Under the pieces are notes generated by a model. That model worked only from the letters and a program-made list of their open reading frames with translations. It searched no databases and was not told the DNA's origin. Both the position numbers and the translations under genes were made by a program. A DNA stretch of 8,534 nt. Origin: Hyphomicrobiales bacterium. GTDB taxonomy: Bacteria > Pseudomonadota > Alphaproteobacteria > Rhizobiales > Aestuariivirgaceae. Location of the stretch: positions 1-8,534 of the forward strand of contig JANYGE010000276.1 of NCBI GenBank assembly GCA_025362535.1. Reading direction: 5' to 3'. Shown in pieces: positions 6,212-8,534 of this stretch (position 1 is its first letter; each line of letters starts with the position of its first letter).

Positions 6212-7492
6212 ATGAGCAAGAACGCACCAACCGACAGCAAGAACACGCTGTATTGCTCCTTCTGTGGCAAGAGCCAACATGAAGTGCGCAAGTTAATCGC
6301 AGGGCCAACCGTGTTCATTTGCGATGAATGCGTTGAACTCTGCATGGATATTATTCGTGAAGAAAATAAGTCATCGCTGACAAAATCCAAAGATGGTGTG
6401 CCAACACCGCATGAAATCCGCAAAGTGCTGGATGATTATGTGATCGGCCAAGACCACGCCAAGCGCGTGCTTTCAGTTGCCGTGCACAATCATTACAAGC
6501 GTTTGAACCATGGCAGCAAGAATGGCGATGTTGAATTGGCAAAATCCAATATTCTTCTCGTTGGCCCAACTGGTTCCGGCAAAACCTTGCTGGCACAAAC
6601 CCTGGCGCGTATTCTCGATGTGCCCTTCACCATGGCCGATGCCACCACGCTCACTGAAGCGGGTTACGTGGGTGAAGACGTTGAAAACATCATTCTGAAA
6701 TTGCTGCAGTCAGCCGATTACAATGTGGAACGTGCCCAACGCGGCATTGTCTATATCGACGAAATCGACAAGATCAGCCGCAAGTCTGATAATCCATCGA
6801 TCACCCGTGACGTATCGGGTGAAGGCGTGCAGCAAGCGCTTCTGAAAATTATGGAAGGCACTGTGGCTTCGGTTCCACCGCAAGGGGGCCGCAAGCACCC
6901 ACAGCAGGAATTCCTGCAGGTGGATACCTCGAACATTCTCTTCATCTGCGGTGGCGCCTTTGCAGGGCTGGAGCGGATTATTTCACAGCGTTCAAAAGGC
7001 ACAGGCATTGGCTTTGCCGCCACGGTGCGCGGGCCTGATGATCGCCGCACGGGCCAAGTTCTGCGTGAGCTTGAACCAGAAGATTTGCTGCGCTTTGGTT
7101 TGATCCCCGAATTTGTGGGACGTTTGCCTGTTGTGGCAACGCTGGAAGACCTTGATGAAATTGCTCTCGTGCAAATTCTCAACGAACCCAAGAACGCCAT
7201 CGTGAAGCAATATCAACGCCTGTTCGAAATGGAAGGTGTGAAGCTCACATTGCCCGATGAAGCGTTGAAATCCATCGCTCGCAAAGCCATTGACCGCAAA
7301 ACTGGTGCGCGTGGTTTGCGCTCTATCATGGAAACCATTTTGCTTGATACCATGTATGATCTGCCCGGCATGGACGGCGTAGAAGAAGTGGTGATTTCAA
7401 AAGAAGTCGTTGAAGGTGATGCAAAGCCATTGTTGATTTATGCTGATCGCGACAAGCAAGCGAATAGCAAAATGGTGCCAGCATCAGCATAA
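6212..7492 (+). CDS. clpX: ATP-dependent Clp protease ATP-binding subunit ClpX
   Basis: AAA+ unfoldase that recognises tagged proteins, unfolds them and passes them into ClpP; it acts in the cytoplasm as a hexamer. At 426 residues the length is normal. The N-terminal zinc-binding domain has Cys15, Cys18, Cys37 and Cys40. The ATPase part has Walker A GPTGSGKT (118-125) and Walker B VYIDEID (180-186). Pore loop GYVG is at 151-154 and the RKH pore-entrance loop at 227-229. The ClpP-docking tripeptide IGF is at 266-268. The arginine finger is in GRLP (Arg304) and sensor 2 in GARGLR (Arg370). Every functional element is intact, so a working ClpXP is expected with the upstream clpP. The start at 6212 is set by a strong ribosome site. 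The 156-bp gap to clpP leaves room for a separate promoter, and lon follows 98 bases later. Confidence 0.98.
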   Translation: MSKNAPTDSKNTLYCSFCGKSQHEVRKLIAGPTVFICDECVELCMDIIREENKSSLTKSKDGVPTPHEIRKVLDDYVIGQDHAKRVLSVAVHNHYKRLNHGSKNGDVELAKSNILLVGPTGSGKTLLAQTLARILDVPFTMADATTLTEAGYVGEDVENIILKLLQSADYNVERAQRGIVYIDEIDKISRKSDNPSITRDVSGEGVQQALLKIMEGTVASVPPQGGRKHPQQEFLQVDTSNILFICGGAFAGLERIISQRSKGTGIGFAATVRGPDDRRTGQVLRELEPEDLLRFGLIPEFVGRLPVVATLEDLDEIALVQILNEPKNAIVKQYQRLFEMEGVKLTLPDEALKSIARKAIDRKTGARGLRSIMETILLDTMYDLPGMDGVEEVVISKEVVEGDAKPLLIYADRDKQANSKMVPASA

Positions 7493-7512
7493 GAGGGGTT
7501 GAAACGGCGTCA

Positions 7513-7541
7513 TTGAAACGCCACATCCCTGTCATCAAAAT
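7513..7541 (+). promoter_or_regulatory. Candidate promoter of lon
   Basis: TTGAAA (7513-7518), five of six to the -35 consensus, is followed after 17 bases by CAAAAT (7536-7541), four of six to TATAAT. It lies between clpX and lon. Transcription would start near the hairpin at 7547-7577. The match is by eye and the -10 is mediocre. I could not fit a clear sigma-32 promoter. Confidence 0.3.
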
Positions 7542-7546
7542 ATGAG

Positions 7547-7577
7547 GGCCGCGTTGCTTCCATGAAGGGCGCGGGCC
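7547..7577 (+). promoter_or_regulatory. Hairpin in the lon leader
   Basis: GGCCGCG (7547-7553) pairs with CGCGGGCC (7570-7577) with one bulged G. Inside it CTTC (7557-7560) pairs with GAAG (7564-7567) around a CAT loop. The base lies 3 bases before the AGGA ribosome site of lon (7581-7584). It lacks a T tract, so a terminator is unlikely; a role in mRNA processing or translation is possible. Confidence 0.4.
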
Positions 7578-7590
7578 AAAAGGAACCAGA

Positions 7591-8534
7591 ATGGCAAAAA
7601 AAAATATTGAGTCTTCCGCTGTAACCGAAACACTTCCGGTCTTGCCTTTGCGCGATATCGTGGTGTTCCCGCACATGATCGTGCCTTTGTTTGTGGGCCG
7701 TGAAAAATCCATCAAGGCGCTGGAAGAAGTGATGCGTGAAGATAAGCGCATTATGCTTGTTGCACAAAAGAACCCCGGTGATGATGATCCGGCTGTTGAT
7801 ACAATTTATGAAGTGGGCACGCTGGCTCAGGTGCTGCAACTTTTGAAATTGCCGGATGGCACGGTTAAAGTTTTGGTCGAAGGCGCTGAACGGGCCCGCG
7901 TGGAACGCTTCACCGATCGCACTGATTTCTTCGAAGCCGAAATTTCGTTGCTGCCCAACATCACCAAGGCCGATGCAGATGCCGATGCGATGGCGCGCAC
8001 CGCTGTGACGCAATTTGAATCCTATGTGAAGCTTAATAAGAAAGTTCCGCAAGAAGTTTTGGCCACCATCGGCCAGATCACTGATCACGCCAAACTGGCT
8101 GATACGATTTCGGCACATTTGGCCGTGAAGATTGCTGATAAGCAGATCTTGCTTGAAACGCTTTCAATTGAAGAACGCTTTGAGAAAGCCTTTGCTTTCA
8201 TGGAAGGCGAAATTTCAGTTCTGCAGGTTGAAAAGCGCATCCGTGGTCGCGTCAAGCGCCAGATGGAAAAAACCCAACGCGAATATTATTTGAATGAGCA
8301 AATGAAGGCCATTCAAAAAGAATTGGGCGATGGCGAGGGCGAGAAAGATGAAATCGGCGAACTCGAAAAACGCATAGCTGACACAAAATTCTCCAAAGAA
8401 GCCCGCGAACGCGCTGAAGCAGAAGTGAAGAAGCTGCGCCAGATGAGCCCCATGTCGGCGGAAGCCACAGTGGTGCGCAATTATCTGGATTGGCTTTTGA
8501 ACATTCCGTGGGGTGTGAAGAGCAAGGTGAAAAC
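7591..8534 (+). CDS. lon: Lon protease, N-terminal part (3' end outside window)
   Basis: ATP-dependent AAA+ serine protease that removes misfolded and some regulatory proteins in the cytoplasm. The open frame runs from the ATG to the window end, giving 314 of the roughly 800 residues expected. Residues about 15-205 are the Lon N-terminal substrate-recognition domain, opening with the typical LPVLPLRDIVVFPHM and VPLFVGREKS. Residues about 210-290 form the long helical segment, with VEKRIRGRVKRQMEKTQREY and NEQMKAIQKELGDGEG. RNYLDWLLNIPWG (296-308) marks the approach to the ATPase domain. Walker A and the Ser-Lys catalytic dyad lie beyond the window. AGGA stands 6 bases before the ATG. It follows clpX by 98 bases, the usual order in alphaproteobacteria. 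Codons 2-5 include a run of nine A. Confidence 0.97.
   Translation, partial: MAKKNIESSAVTETLPVLPLRDIVVFPHMIVPLFVGREKSIKALEEVMREDKRIMLVAQKNPGDDDPAVDTIYEVGTLAQVLQLLKLPDGTVKVLVEGAERARVERFTDRTDFFEAEISLLPNITKADADADAMARTAVTQFESYVKLNKKVPQEVLATIGQITDHAKLADTISAHLAVKIADKQILLETLSIEERFEKAFAFMEGEISVLQVEKRIRGRVKRQMEKTQREYYLNEQMKAIQKELGDGEGEKDEIGELEKRIADTKFSKEARERAEAEVKKLRQMSPMSAEATVVRNYLDWLLNIPWGVKSKVK

Noticed and set aside
7510..8118. 202-codon frame antisense to lon
   Set aside because: It runs through the well-matched Lon N-terminal domain on the other strand and has no recognisable features.
1..8534. Mobile element, CRISPR array, phage or defence genes
   Set aside because: I saw no transposase or integrase, terminal inverted repeats, direct-repeat array or toxin-antitoxin pair. 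The DUF1989 insertion between tig and clpP has no visible flanking repeats.

Overview
The window is a stretch of ordinary chromosome from an alphaproteobacterium, most likely of the Rhizobiales/Hyphomicrobiales or a close relative. The main support is the gene order tig, clpP, clpX, lon on one strand, with tRNA-Leu(UAG) just before tig, which is characteristic of that class. A PPi-type phosphofructokinase of the kind common in rhizobia agrees with this. Base composition looks moderate, near 50% GC by eye, which is low for the group. The assignment comes from recalled gene order and protein motifs; no search was run.

Layout. Positions 1-666 hold the C-terminal part of a phosphofructokinase whose start lies upstream of the window. 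Thirteen bases later a ten-helix EamA/DMT-family exporter begins (680-1558), probably on the same transcript. A perfect 13-bp hairpin (1556-1587) separates it from a convergent minus-strand gene (1608-2660). That gene encodes an unrecognised secreted protein with two related internal repeats. Next come tRNA-Leu(UAG) (2863-2947) and, after 59 bases with no clear terminator, trigger factor (3007-4374). A strong UUCG-loop terminator follows tig. Its lower stem runs into the 3' end of a convergent minus-strand DUF1989 gene (4427-5284). That gene is divergent from clpP (5423-6055). clpX (6212-7492) and the first 314 codons of lon (7591 onward) complete the window.

How the genes fit together. tig, clpP, clpX and lon form a protein-quality-control cluster: a ribosome-bound chaperone, the ClpXP protease and the Lon protease. 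The catalytic and docking residues are intact in ClpP (Ser108, His133, Asp182) and ClpX (C4 zinc finger, Walker A and B, GYVG pore loop, IGF loop). The intergenic gaps of 156 bp (clpP-clpX) and 98 bp (clpX-lon) hold inverted repeats and room for separate promoters. The remaining genes (phosphofructokinase, exporter, secreted protein, DUF1989 protein) have no obvious link to proteolysis or to each other.

I found no mobile element, CRISPR array, phage gene or defence module, and nothing I would call a new system. The least explained items are the two-repeat secreted protein and the lone DUF1989 gene placed between tig and clpP. Smaller points are a mismatched tRNA acceptor stem, a divergent ClpP N-terminus and structured leaders in the clp-lon region.
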